NCBI RefSeq assembly: GCF_021390435.2
Contig: NZ_JAJVCN010000002.1
Location: 2,356,001-2,420,000 of the forward strand
Length of the DNA stretch: 64,000 bases
Direction: 5' to 3'
DNA from: Kibdelosporangium philippinense
Lineage (GTDB): Bacteria; Actinomycetota; Actinomycetes; Mycobacteriales; Pseudonocardiaceae
In this document: positions 27,034 to 35,540 of the stretch, in pieces
Numbering within the stretch: the first letter of the stretch is position 1
How the letters are laid out: every line of letters starts with the position of its first letter
The notes under the pieces: model-generated
What the model was told of the DNA's origin: nothing
The model's database searches: none
Seen by the model: the letters and a program-made list of their open reading frames with translations, nothing else
Translations under genes and position numbers: made by a program

Positions 27034-29358
27034 ATGGCCCCGCTCGGGTCGTTAGCTGCGGAGTCGACGAGTTTCGTCGGGCGGCGTGAAGAACTCGCGC
27101 ACGCACGGGACTTGCTGGCGACGAGCCGGTTGTTGACCTTGACCGGGCCTGGTGGTGTGGGCAAGACCCGGCTGGCGTTGCGGACTGCCCGGACGGTGAT
27201 GCGGGCGTTCTCCGACGGCGCGCACCTGGTGCAGCTGCAGGACTTGCGGGATCCCGGCCTGCTGCCGCAGACGGTGGCCGCAGAGCTGGGATTGCGTGAT
27301 ATGGGTCCTGAGCCCATGGCCCGGGTGGTGGAGTTTCTCCGCGACAGGTCGTTGCTGCTGGTGATGGACAACTGCGAGCACCTGGTTCGGCCTTGTGGGC
27401 TGCTGGTCAGCAGGGTGCTGACGGCTGCGGCCGGGGTGCGGGTGCTGGCCACTAGCCGCGATGTGCTGCGGGTGTACGGGGAGCATTTGCTTGCGGTGCG
27501 GCCGTTGCCGGTGCCGGAACCGTCGGCGACACGTGTGCCGGGGGCCGGTGATGCAGTTACGTTGCTGGCGCATCGGGCGGCCTCGGTCGACCCGGGGTTC
27601 GAGGTAGGGCCCGCCAACCTGGCGGCGGTGACCGCCATCTGCCGGCTGCTGGACGGGATACCACTGGCGATCGAACTGGTCGCGGCACGCATGCGGACCT
27701 TGTCCGTGGAACAGGTCCTGCGGCACCTCGACGACAGGTTCGGTTTCCTCAGCAATGAGCATTCCGGACGGCCGTCGCGCCAGCGGACGCTGGCGGCGAC
27801 GGTGGAGTGGAGTCACGAGCTGTGTTCGCCGGCGGAGCAGGCGATGTGGGCGCGGTTGTCGGTGTTCAGTGGCGGGTTCACGCTCGACGCGGCCGAAGCG
27901 GTGGCCAGCGAGGCCTCGCTGGAGGACGAGCCATTGGACGTGATCCACAGCCTGATGGACAAGTCCATTCTGATTCGCGACGACAACGCGTCGGTGGTGC
28001 GGTACCGGATGTTGGAGACGCTGCGCGAGTTCGGGATGACCAAGCTGGTCGAGGCCGGTGAGAAGCCGGTGTTCCAACGCAGGCACCAGCACTATTTCCT
28101 CGACGTGGCTGAGCGATTCGCCGAGGACTGGACGGGGCCGGAGCAGCCGCGGGTGTTCGCCACGACCCGGCGCGAACACGCGAATCTGCGGTCCGCTCTG
28201 GACTTCAGCCTGAGCGAACCCCAGGACACACAGATCGTGGCGCGATTTGCCGTCGCGTTGCAATACTATTGGCATTTTGGCTTCTACAGTGAAGCGCTGC
28301 GGTGGCTCGAGCGAGTGCTGGCGATCGGCTCGTTGACTGCGGCGGTCCGGATCGAGTTGTTGTGGACCAGCACTCTCCTGGCGGGCATATGCGGAGACTT
28401 GCCCCTCGCTGCCATGCGAAGCCAGGAAGCCATGGCCATGGCGCGGTATCTGGACGACGACTACCTGCTGGGGACAGCCTTGCTGACCAAGGCGATTGCC
28501 GCTCTCCACAGCGATGACCACGCCAATGCCGATGTCTACTTCACCCGATGCATCGAGCTCTTCGAGCGATCCGGCCGGCACGATACGAAAACGATCGTTG
28601 CGCAATGCTCGCACGCGATGGCCACGACGCTCGCCGGCGATGGGGGACGAGCGGTCGAGTTGGCACAGCAGGCCGTCCGGATCGCGGAAACTTTCGGTGA
28701 TCCGGCCACCCGAGGCTTTGCCTGGTACACGCTCGCCATGGCCGAGTGGCGTGCCGGTCACCTAGTGGAGGCCACCGGCCACGCGATGGCGAGCCTGCGC
28801 GTCAAACTCGGGCACGATGACGAGATCATCGGACGGGCCATGCTCGTGGAACTGCTGGCCTGGATCGCCGGTGCACAGCACGCGGATGAGCGCGCTGCCT
28901 GGCTGCTCGGGCTCACCAGCCGGGCATGGCGGGACGCGGGCGTCACGGTGCTGTTCGGCTCCGAGAGCTGGCTGCAACCGCATCAGGCCTGTGCGGAACA
29001 AGCCCAGCGGACGCTGGGCACGCAGGCATTTCAGGCGGCCTTCGAGGCGGGGGCATCCCGTGACGTCGATCTCGACCAGGCACTGACAGACCTGGTGAAC
29101 GAGCATGCAGCCGCCACCACCCCAGCCGGGGCGGCAGCCGATACCCGCGCCGGGCAGCCACAGGCGTTGACACCCCGGGAGCTCCAGGTCGCCGAGCTGA
29201 TCGCGCGAGGCCTGACGAACAAGGAGATCGCCGCCAGACTGCTCATCGCCCAACGCACGGCCGAAGGCCACGTGGAACGCATCCTCACCAAACTCGGTCT
29301 CACCACCCGCACCCACATCGCGGTGTGGATCACCCAACACCGCATGCAGGGCCCATGA
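27034..29358 (+). CDS. AfsR/LuxR-type STAND ATPase regulator (second full-length copy)
   Basis: 774 residues from ATG 27034, which has GGAGG ten bases upstream. The order is AAESTSFVGRREEL, P-loop GPGGVGKT, Walker B LLLVMDNCEHL, PLAIELVAARMRTL, a TPR-like region, then a LuxR HTH (TPRELQVAELIARGLTNKEIAARL, part, and TAEGHVERILTKLGL). It is the same architecture as the gene at 24322 but clearly diverged, so the cluster arose by old duplications. Confidence 0.88.
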   Translation: MAPLGSLAAESTSFVGRREELAHARDLLATSRLLTLTGPGGVGKTRLALRTARTVMRAFSDGAHLVQLQDLRDPGLLPQTVAAELGLRDMGPEPMARVVEFLRDRSLLLVMDNCEHLVRPCGLLVSRVLTAAAGVRVLATSRDVLRVYGEHLLAVRPLPVPEPSATRVPGAGDAVTLLAHRAASVDPGFEVGPANLAAVTAICRLLDGIPLAIELVAARMRTLSVEQVLRHLDDRFGFLSNEHSGRPSRQRTLAATVEWSHELCSPAEQAMWARLSVFSGGFTLDAAEAVASEASLEDEPLDVIHSLMDKSILIRDDNASVVRYRMLETLREFGMTKLVEAGEKPVFQRRHQHYFLDVAERFAEDWTGPEQPRVFATTRREHANLRSALDFSLSEPQDTQIVARFAVALQYYWHFGFYSEALRWLERVLAIGSLTAAVRIELLWTSTLLAGICGDLPLAAMRSQEAMAMARYLDDDYLLGTALLTKAIAALHSDDHANADVYFTRCIELFERSGRHDTKTIVAQCSHAMATTLAGDGGRAVELAQQAVRIAETFGDPATRGFAWYTLAMAEWRAGHLVEATGHAMASLRVKLGHDDEIIGRAMLVELLAWIAGAQHADERAAWLLGLTSRAWRDAGVTVLFGSESWLQPHQACAEQAQRTLGTQAFQAAFEAGASRDVDLDQALTDLVNEHAAATTPAGAAADTRAGQPQALTPRELQVAELIARGLTNKEIAARLLIAQRTAEGHVERILTKLGLTTRTHIAVWITQHRMQGP

Positions 29359-29401
29359 CGCCGTCTGTAGGGTCCACCCGCCCGCAGCCACCCAGCAATG
29401 T

Positions 29402-29417
29402 GTTCCCGCGCGGGAAC
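29402..29417. terminator. perfect 16-bp palindrome after the AfsR-like gene
   Basis: GTTCCCGCGCGGGAAC lies 44 bases after the stop at 29358. Without a loop or U-tract it could be a weak terminator or a protein site; the position favours the former. Confidence 0.35.
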
Positions 29418-29451
29418 CGTGCCGAGCGACTCCAACAAACACTCATGATCC

Positions 29452-29595
29452 ATGCCGTCGAACGCCGCTTCGCGCTTTGAGGTCCGCGTCCGACACGGGC
29501 GCAGCACGGTCGAGCTGGATCCGAGCCAGAACAGGCCGCAGGACGTGATCGCCGTGATTGAAGAACTCGGCTACCGCGGCACACCACTGCCCTGA
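29452..29595 (+). CDS. 47-residue fragment like a heavy-metal-associated (HMA) domain
   Basis: ATG 29452 to TGA 29593-29595. The sequence STVELDPSQNRPQDVIAVIEELGY is the second half of a ferredoxin-like HMA fold (beta, helix ending in GY), as in copper chaperones and MerP. The N-terminal GMTCxxC metal motif is missing, so it is probably the tail of a lost gene rather than a working chaperone. Confidence 0.4.
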   Translation: MPSNAASRFEVRVRHGRSTVELDPSQNRPQDVIAVIEELGYRGTPLP

Positions 29596-29769
29596 CCGCG
29601 TCAGCCGGTGGTGGCCTGTCGTCATGTCCGCGCCCGGCCGCCGACACTGCGGAGTTGCCTGCTGCGCTTGGTCTCAGCCCGATCAACGCCGCCTGATCAA
29701 AGCCGCTAGCAACGCGTGTGTAGCGGCCACCTACAGCGAGTACGCGGCGCGCTCTTTCCGGCGCGTCGT

Positions 29770-30588
29770 TCAACGTTTGCGTCCCACCCCACCGAAACCG
29801 GGAAACCGGACCGCTTTGTCGCAGTCCTGGAGCCAGTCCGGCCGCCACAACGGAAGCCGCACCACGCCCGGATCGACCACGTCGAAGCCGTCGAAGAACG
29901 AGGCACACTGCGCGCGGTTGCGGAAGAATATCGGGGTGACGTTGCCTTCGTAAGGGTTTCGGGCTTGGTTGGGTCCGGCGGACCGGGTGTCCCCGGCGAG
30001 GCTGGCGTGGGAGATCGCCTGATAGCTGCCCGACGGCAGCCCGTCACGGTAGCGGCGGAGGATGGCGTGCGGGTTGTCGCCGTCCGGTAGGAGATGCAGT
30101 ACCGCGGTCATCACCAGGCCGATCGGCCGGTCGAAGTCCAGCAGCCCGCGCACCTCGGCGGAATTCAGCACCGCCTCCGGGTCACGGAAGTCGGCGTGCA
30201 GCACGCCGACATGCCGGGCGCCCTGAAGTTGAAGGATCAACTGGCTGAGGCTGACCGCGACCGGGTCGATGTCAACGTAGACCACGCGGGCGTCCGGGTG
30301 GTCCCGCTGGGCGATCTCGTGCACGTTGCCCAGAGTGGGGATGCCCGAGCCGAGGTCAAGGAACTGCCGCACACCGACGCCCAGCAGGAAACGCACCGCC
30401 CGGGACAGGAACGCCCGATGGGTCAGGGTGACGTGCCTGAGCTCAGGCATGGCGTGCAGCGCCTGGGCGGCAACCGCCCGATCGACGGCGAAGTTGTGCG
30501 CGCCACCCAGCCAGCAGTCGTACACCCGTGCCATGCTCGGAGCCGACAGCTCGATCTCGGCCAACGTCCAGGCCGGCCGCTCCACCAC
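29770..30588 (-). CDS. SAM-dependent methyltransferase, Methyltransf_19 (DUF574) family
   Basis: 272 residues. Typical features are PSMARVYDCWLGGAHNFAVD near the N-terminus, the SAM loop FLDLGSGIPT, VVYVDIDPVAV, and GLLDFDRPIGLVMTAVLHLLPD (part). This actinobacterial family has many copies per genome, often beside regulators, and its substrates are largely unknown. GTG/ATG at 30588. Confidence 0.88.
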   Translation of the reverse strand: MVERPAWTLAEIELSAPSMARVYDCWLGGAHNFAVDRAVAAQALHAMPELRHVTLTHRAFLSRAVRFLLGVGVRQFLDLGSGIPTLGNVHEIAQRDHPDARVVYVDIDPVAVSLSQLILQLQGARHVGVLHADFRDPEAVLNSAEVRGLLDFDRPIGLVMTAVLHLLPDGDNPHAILRRYRDGLPSGSYQAISHASLAGDTRSAGPNQARNPYEGNVTPIFFRNRAQCASFFDGFDVVDPGVVRLPLWRPDWLQDCDKAVRFPGFGGVGRKR

Positions 30589-31374
30589 ACACTCCGTTCA
30601 CCCCAGGCTGATCAAGGCTCGAAGGTACCTCCGCCATAACGTCGGAGGCTGCCGCACGAATCGGTCCAGGGGTACACATCACTCGATCGAGTGACCGGCG
30701 TCAGAGCTGCAACCATCGGCCGACGCGGGCGTCACGACCGATCGCCGCGCACAGATCGGCCATCGACATCGCAAGCGTCGGCCGTCCCACGCACCACGAG
30801 GACACACCGGACGATCTCCCCGGCCCGCGGCACACCCGGCCGCAATCAGCGCAGGACGCGCCACCCAGGGAATCGTCGGAACACACCAGAGGCCGCAATC
30901 AATCCACTCTGGACCGTGGAGATGGCGTGGCAGCCCACCAACGCAGCACACTCCGTCCGTAATGGACATGGGCCCCGCTGAACTCCGCCGGCGTTCTGGC
31001 AGAACCAGCAGGTCAACTATGGACGCAACTCATTGAACAGTCGCCACGAGAACGACCGCGTGGTGAGTGCCGCCAAGCGGATCGTCCGGTCGCTCCCGGA
31101 AACCGTGCGTGACGACGGTGAGCATCGAGTTACTGACTGGTGGCCTCGAAGGCCCCGAATAGACCCTGCGGTACGACATGCTCGCGCCGGTTTTCAAGGA
31201 ATGAACAAGAAAATCCGGGAAGCTCGCCGGGCCGAGGAACCGGTGGCCGTCGGCACCCCGCCATGCGCACCGACGGCCGCCGCCCGGCGTCGAGGGGAAT
31301 CACGCCGGGGCACCTCCGCTTGATCAGTATGGACTCGACCTGCCATGCACGCTCGGACGTCCACGTATCCGTCA
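30589..31374. other. gene-poor stretch
   Basis: About 790 bases. The open frames on both strands are short, lack ribosome-binding sites and look like random high-GC translation. One minus frame near 30701-30898 has four cysteines (SCADCGRVC) but no recognisable family. Confidence 0.4.
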
Positions 31375-31560
31375 CACGATCGAGTTAGCGCCCGATCCGC
31401 GGCGTCAAGAAGCCTCTCCACGACGGTGTCAACTTCTGGGTACGCCGCAAACCTTATGGACACTGTCGGCTCATTGATCATTGCCTCTCCGTCGGCTAAC
31501 GGCACCGTGATGCCGAGTTTGGCGTTGGCCGTTACCCACACATCGAGGTTGTCGCAATGA
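31375..31560 (-). pseudogene. remnant of a GGDEF (diguanylate cyclase) domain
   Basis: The minus frame reads EPTVSIRFAAYPEVDTVVER, then LLDAADRAL. This matches the last 50 residues of GGDEF domains; the complete cyclase at 36954-38219 has ASIGVATYPEAGGAVERLLQAADKAL at the same place. The catalytic GGDEF motif itself is not present. The fragment runs into unrelated sequence after DRAL. Confidence 0.6.
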
Positions 31561-31826
31561 GGACGAACTGATCAGCCATATGGCCAGGAATCCTGGCCGT
31601 TCGGATATCCACTGACCGGATCGCCGAACTGGGCGCCAACGGCTGACTCGGCGACGTGCAAAGACTCCAGATCAGCCTGGAGGTCGCCGGCACGAAACTG
31701 GCCTCATTGGACAGACTGGCCCGCCACCTCCACGCTATTGGCCCAGTGAGCATCGGAATGCCTGTCATACAAAGGCGAACGCTCGATGCCCGCCCCGGAC
31801 AGAGCCCGACGGCGACGGTTGTTGGT
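31561..31826. other. gene-poor stretch between two relics
   Basis: About 270 bases with no supported feature. Confidence 0.3.
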
Positions 31827-32200
31827 TCACCAGGTCGGGTAGAGGGCGAGCCCAGCCGCTGTCGCCGACCCGACGACGTACGGTTCCTTGATCTTGAACT
31901 TGAGCAGGACCGCGAGGGTGATCACGGCGAGGCGGCGCCGGGCCAGTCGGTGATGGTCTGTCGGGATAGGACGATGACGGCTCCGGCGATGGCACCGGCG
32001 GCCGCGGCGGTGGCTCCGGCGACGAACGTTTTGATCTGCGGGTTGTCGCGGTGGCGCAGAAACCACGGGCCGGGCAGGACCACGCCGAGGTAGATCGGGT
32101 GAGGATGGCGATGGTGTGGGCGCGTCGATATCGGGTTTCCAGGACGGCTCCGGGCCGAAAGTGATGTAGCCACGCGTGACGCTACCGTGTAGGAACGCAC
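31827..32200 (-). pseudogene. 3' remnant of a chromate transporter (chrA)
   Basis: Two minus-strand frames together give the C-terminal half of a ChrA protein: YLGVVLPGPWFLRHRDNP and KTFVAGATAAAAGAIAGAV in one frame, then LAVITLAVLLKFKIKEPYVV in the next, with a frameshift near 31925. The 5' part is missing. Nearby metal-linked pieces (HMA fragment, cysteine-rich protein) suggest a decayed resistance segment. Confidence 0.6.
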
Positions 32201-32457
32201 CGGCGACGCCGTGCCGGTGCCGTGCGACCCAGTCAGGAAATCAGTTCGCGGCAGCTCCCGGTCGCCCCAATCCCGTGCCGCTCGTTCGGTGGCGTGGTCG
32301 GACTCAGAGATCCCGGAGATGGTGTCTTTACTGGACTAAGCAATGTGGATTGTCGAGCCGCCGGTGCCACCGTCAGGACCGGCGGCGCGGGCGGAGCAAT
32401 GCAAACCCCGTATTGAGACGTTGTTGAGTTGCGTATTGCAGAACGCATCATCGTCCG

Positions 32458-33349
32458 CCTAAGGGCTGTCTCGTAACTGATTTTGTGGCTGGGTGGCGAG
32501 GTGTCGGGTCAGCTGGTGATGGCGAGGTTGTGCAGGAACGCGATGCCGGATGCGGTCGTGGCGAGGGTGTGGCCGGCGCGGCGGTAGTCGCGCAGGATTT
32601 TGTAGGTCTTCATGCGTGCCAGGGCGTGTTCGACGCGGGCGCGCACCTTGCGGTGGATCTTGTTGAGATCTTCCTGCCAGTCCGGCAGAGGCTTGTCCTT
32701 GGTGCGCTTGCGGTAGGGCATGATCACGCCGGGGTTGCCCTGGTAGCCACCGTTGGCCATGACCGGTCGACCCGCCAGCGCATCGGCGATGCCGGAGTCT
32801 GTGTAGACGGTGCAGTCGTTGCGGTTGCCCGGTTGCGGGTCTCCGGTCGTGATCACCAGGCGGGTGTCGGCATCGATGGCGACCTGCAGGTTGGTGGAAT
32901 ACCGGTAGTTCTTCGATCGCTCGGCGACCCGGTGGTCGCGGGTGGGCACCAAGGTTCCATCGACGATCGCGACCTGGTCGCCGCGGCGTTGGCGGACCGG
33001 GGCCAGGGCCAGTAGCGGGCCGAGCGAGTCGACCACGCGATGCGCTGCGGAGTGCGAGATCCCGAACAGCGGGCCGATCTGCCGCATGGTCAGGTTCGTT
33101 CGCCAGTAGGTCGCCACCAGCAGTACGCGGTCGGCGAGGACCAGCCACCACTGTCGGCCCGGACGGCCGTCGGCGATCGCTTCGCCGCCGCGGTGGGCCA
33201 CCACGCGCACCAGCTTGCGGAACTGACCTGGTTGCAGCCCCGTGAACGGGGCGATCCACTCCGACCGGGACGCCGAGATCACCTGCACCCGCACATGATC
33301 AACTATGACGTTCGCCAGTCAATCACTGGGTTACGAGACAGCCCTTAGG
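32458..33349 (-). mobile_element. IS5-family insertion sequence (complete)
   Basis: Perfect 20-bp terminal inverted repeats: CCTAAGGGCTGTCTCGTAAC at 32458-32477 and its complement at 33330-33349. The outermost bases fit a CCTAGG target in which TA was duplicated, so the mobile unit is probably about 32462-33345. One transposase gene fills it. The element lies between relic sequence and the HesB-like gene and disrupts no recognisable gene. Confidence 0.88.
32509..33294 (-). CDS. IS5-family transposase
   Basis: 261 residues, a single-frame DDE transposase. An N-terminal HTH (TMRQIGPLFGISHSAAHRVVD) precedes the catalytic region: VAIVDGTLVPTRDH holds the first Asp, PVMANGGYQGNP stands where the second Asp is usual, and ARVEHALARMK holds the Glu. 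The second position reads Asn-Gly-Gly-Tyr in place of the usual Asp, which may reduce activity or be a variant of this subgroup. It is framed by perfect inverted repeats, so the copy looks recent. Confidence 0.9.
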   Translation of the reverse strand: MRVQVISASRSEWIAPFTGLQPGQFRKLVRVVAHRGGEAIADGRPGRQWWLVLADRVLLVATYWRTNLTMRQIGPLFGISHSAAHRVVDSLGPLLALAPVRQRRGDQVAIVDGTLVPTRDHRVAERSKNYRYSTNLQVAIDADTRLVITTGDPQPGNRNDCTVYTDSGIADALAGRPVMANGGYQGNPGVIMPYRKRTKDKPLPDWQEDLNKIHRKVRARVEHALARMKTYKILRDYRRAGHTLATTASGIAFLHNLAITS

Positions 33350-33381
33350 TGATTTCGACAGGCCATGGAAGAGAGGAAACC

Positions 33382-33693
33382 ATGCTGGTATTGACCCCGG
33401 CCGCCGTTGCGGTCGTGAACGACCTCACCACTGCCCTGGGGCGCCCAGAGGGCGCCGGGCTGCGGATCTCCCCCGACACTGCCGCGCCCGAGGGCGGGCT
33501 GCAGGTCGAGATCACCTCCCGCCCAGCCGAACACGACCAGGTGCTCGACACACCCAGCGCACGGGTCTTCGTCGACCCACACGCCGCGTCCTACCTCGAC
33601 GACAAGGTGCTCGACGCCAACGTCGACGACCGAGGCGCTGCCTACTTCATGCTGGGCACTCAGAGCCGCCACCCCCGCGGCCCGCAGATCTAA
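33382..33693 (+). CDS. HesB/IscA-like protein without cysteines
   Basis: 103 residues from ATG 33382 (GAGAGAGG upstream). The pattern LTPAAVAVVNDLT, GAGLRISPD, QVEITSRPAEHDQVL, VFVDPHAASYLDDKVLDA follows the HesB/IscA fold used in iron-sulfur assembly. The conserved C and CxC cluster ligands are absent; in their place are LDANVDD and no Cys at all. It therefore cannot carry a cluster in the usual way; this cysteine-free form recurs in actinobacteria. It starts 32 bases after the IS right end, so an IS-borne promoter may affect it. Confidence 0.7.
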   Translation: MLVLTPAAVAVVNDLTTALGRPEGAGLRISPDTAAPEGGLQVEITSRPAEHDQVLDTPSARVFVDPHAASYLDDKVLDANVDDRGAAYFMLGTQSRHPRGPQI

Positions 33694-33952
33694 CACCGGA
33701 CACCTGGACGTAACAGGGCTTGGCATGGACAGCGAGTATCGAGAGTTCTCAGCCAACACTGCCGGCGACGACCACCGAGTCGTCGCGCCTTCAACGCTCT
33801 GCTCCGGACCAAACCCCGAGTACTGTCCATATGGGACGTCTCGGATTCCGTTGTGGGCGGAGCAGGAGTAACGCGATGCTCGCAGGATGATGTGTAGGTC
33901 CCTGCCGCGGACCTGGGTAGCGGTGTCCCGAGACAGGTGAGGTGACTCCACG

Positions 33953-34474
33953 GTGCGGCAGTTCGACAATGGCGGCCCACGGGCGCAGGGCCCGGCCGTG
34001 GTGTGGACTGGGCTGGATCACGGACCCGCGCTGGTGGTCGTGGATCCGGTGGATGCGGCCAAGCACGCGGAGGTGCCTGCCACCTGGCGTCCGCTTGCCG
34101 AGCGGTTCCAGATCGCCTGGTGCCGCGTGCCGGCAGGCGGCGGGTCGCTGCGGGATGTCGAGGATGTGCTGGAAACGTTGGCGCAGGACCAAACCCGGGC
34201 CGACATGGTGGCCAGCGGAATGGTGTGCAAAGGCGCAATCGCGCTTGCCGCACTGTTCGATGCCACCGTCCGATCCGTGCTGCTGGTCGACCCTGGCCCC
34301 GTGGACCCCGGCGACCGGTTAGGTGCAGCCGCCGAGGTGCGGACCAGAGTCGTCGCCCGCAGCGTGGGTGGTGACCGGGACCGGGTGGAGCCGCCGATCC
34401 CGCTTGGCCATCCGGATGTGGTGGACGGTGTCATCACTGCGTTGGAGGAGGCAGACTGGCAAACGATGACCTGA
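33953..34474 (+). CDS. unknown alpha/beta-fold protein, copy B
   Basis: 173 residues, paralogue of the gene at 20291-20824 in the opposite orientation, similar from the GTG start to ALEEADW near the end. The nucleophile-elbow region differs (SGMVCKGAIALAAL) and again lacks GxSxG. The conservation of GGPRAQGPAVVW and the PATWRP motif in both copies shows selection on the N-terminal half. No function recognised. Confidence 0.7.
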   Translation: MRQFDNGGPRAQGPAVVWTGLDHGPALVVVDPVDAAKHAEVPATWRPLAERFQIAWCRVPAGGGSLRDVEDVLETLAQDQTRADMVASGMVCKGAIALAALFDATVRSVLLVDPGPVDPGDRLGAAAEVRTRVVARSVGGDRDRVEPPIPLGHPDVVDGVITALEEADWQTMT

Positions 34475-34777
34475 TGTCCACAATGGATCGACCGTCGGAA
34501 GTCCCGATCCTTCAATGTGCGGAATGTTCGTGTTATCCAGAGCTCTGCCGACGGTCAGCGCAGGCGGCACAGGTGAACGGCATGATGAGGGGTCCTGGAT
34601 CGCGGGTCCGCAGCGGCCACGCCCGGCTGGTCACCGGCTGACGATGCCTGCCTGGTGTGCCCGGATGCTCCTGGTCCCAGGGGCGGCGCCAACCCCACAC
34701 GACCTCGAGTTGCCGATCGATCCGCCGAAGCGCACGGTGGACGGATACGGACAGCCCAGCAGTGGGAGGTGTTTTCG
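34475..34777. other. intergenic region
   Basis: About 300 bases. A TGTCC-N5-GGAT element begins directly after the stop codon (34475-34488). Otherwise nothing supported. Confidence 0.35.
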
Positions 34778-35038
34778 ATGGCCACCTGTGACGTGTGCGG
34801 GAACGACTACTGGATGACCTTCGAGGTGCACACGGCCAGTGGGGACGGGCACACCTTCGACAGCTTCGAGTGTGCGGTCACCAGGCTCGCCCCGGTGTGC
34901 AAGCACTGTGGATGCCGGATGCTCGGTCACGGTGTCGAGGTGGCTGGCCGCTTCTACTGCTGTGCGCATTGCGCACGGGCCGCCGACTCCGGCTTGGGCG
35001 CGCAGATCCGCGACACCGTGGGCGCCCACCCCGGCTGA
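34778..35038 (+). CDS. cysteine-rich (metallothionein-like) metal-binding protein
   Basis: 86 residues from ATG 34778 with GGGAGG upstream. Nine cysteines and several histidines are arranged as CDVCGND, FECA, CKHCGCRMLGHG and YCCAHCARA. The CxxCGCR...GHG...YCCxHC pattern matches a prokaryotic metallothionein-like zinc protein of actinobacteria. It could store zinc or copper or act as a small zinc-ribbon. The palindrome TGTCCACAGTGGACA follows eight bases after the stop. Confidence 0.7.
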   Translation: MATCDVCGNDYWMTFEVHTASGDGHTFDSFECAVTRLAPVCKHCGCRMLGHGVEVAGRFYCCAHCARAADSGLGAQIRDTVGAHPG

Positions 35039-35045
35039 CCTCTAA

Positions 35046-35060
35046 TGTCCACAGTGGACA
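35046..35060. repeat. TGTCC-N5-GGACA palindrome (best copy)
   Basis: TGTCCACAGTGGACA is the perfect form of an element also found at 23871, 26766, 34475 and 38282 with the same five-base centre spacing. Function unknown. Confidence 0.4.
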
Positions 35061-35099
35061 CCTTCCGACGTACGGCCCCTTCTCCATGCAACCGAGCGC

Positions 35100-35400
35100 C
35101 TACGAGTCGGCCAGCAGGTGCATGTCCTGACGGCGCAGCCCCACCGCCTCACCGATCCGCATTCCTTCTCCAGGGGTTCCCGACCCGTCGCGGATCAACG
35201 GGGTGCTGACCGCGGTGCGGGGCATAGTGGTGCACGCGGTGGCCGCTAGGCAGGCCCCGGCAGCTTTGGTGTCGCTGCTGTACGAGGTGGCCGATGACCG
35301 CGACCTGCCCCACGCCACCGCCCAGGTGCCGGTTCACCGCTCCCCGGCGCCAACGCCTTGGGTTGGCTCGCCATCCGCCGGAACGGCGCCACGTCCACGC
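35100..35400. pseudogene. scrambled tyrosine-recombinase remnant
   Basis: On the plus strand about 35180-35330 encodes a core-binding segment (NGVLTAVRGIVVHAVAARQ, then LYEVADDRDLP) typical of actinobacterial phage-type integrases. On the minus strand at 35100-35175 lies GMRIGEAVGLRRQDMHLL, the first catalytic Arg region of the same family. The two pieces face opposite ways, so an inversion broke the gene. Up to 35540 nothing else is supported. Confidence 0.55.
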
Positions 35401-35540
35401 AGACGATTTTGACCAGCTGTTTCGCTGGACGCGGGCTCTACGCGAGCGCTGCCGACCGATAGCAGTCACACAACTACAGCGAGCCAATGCGGCGACGGCC
35501 CAGGTCGGGTTGACGCTAGTCAGCGAGGGCAAGGGGCGTA

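Noticed and set aside
30701-30898. Cys-containing minus frame considered as a WhiB-like protein
   Set aside because: Cysteine spacing does not fit WhiB and no ribosome-binding site is present.
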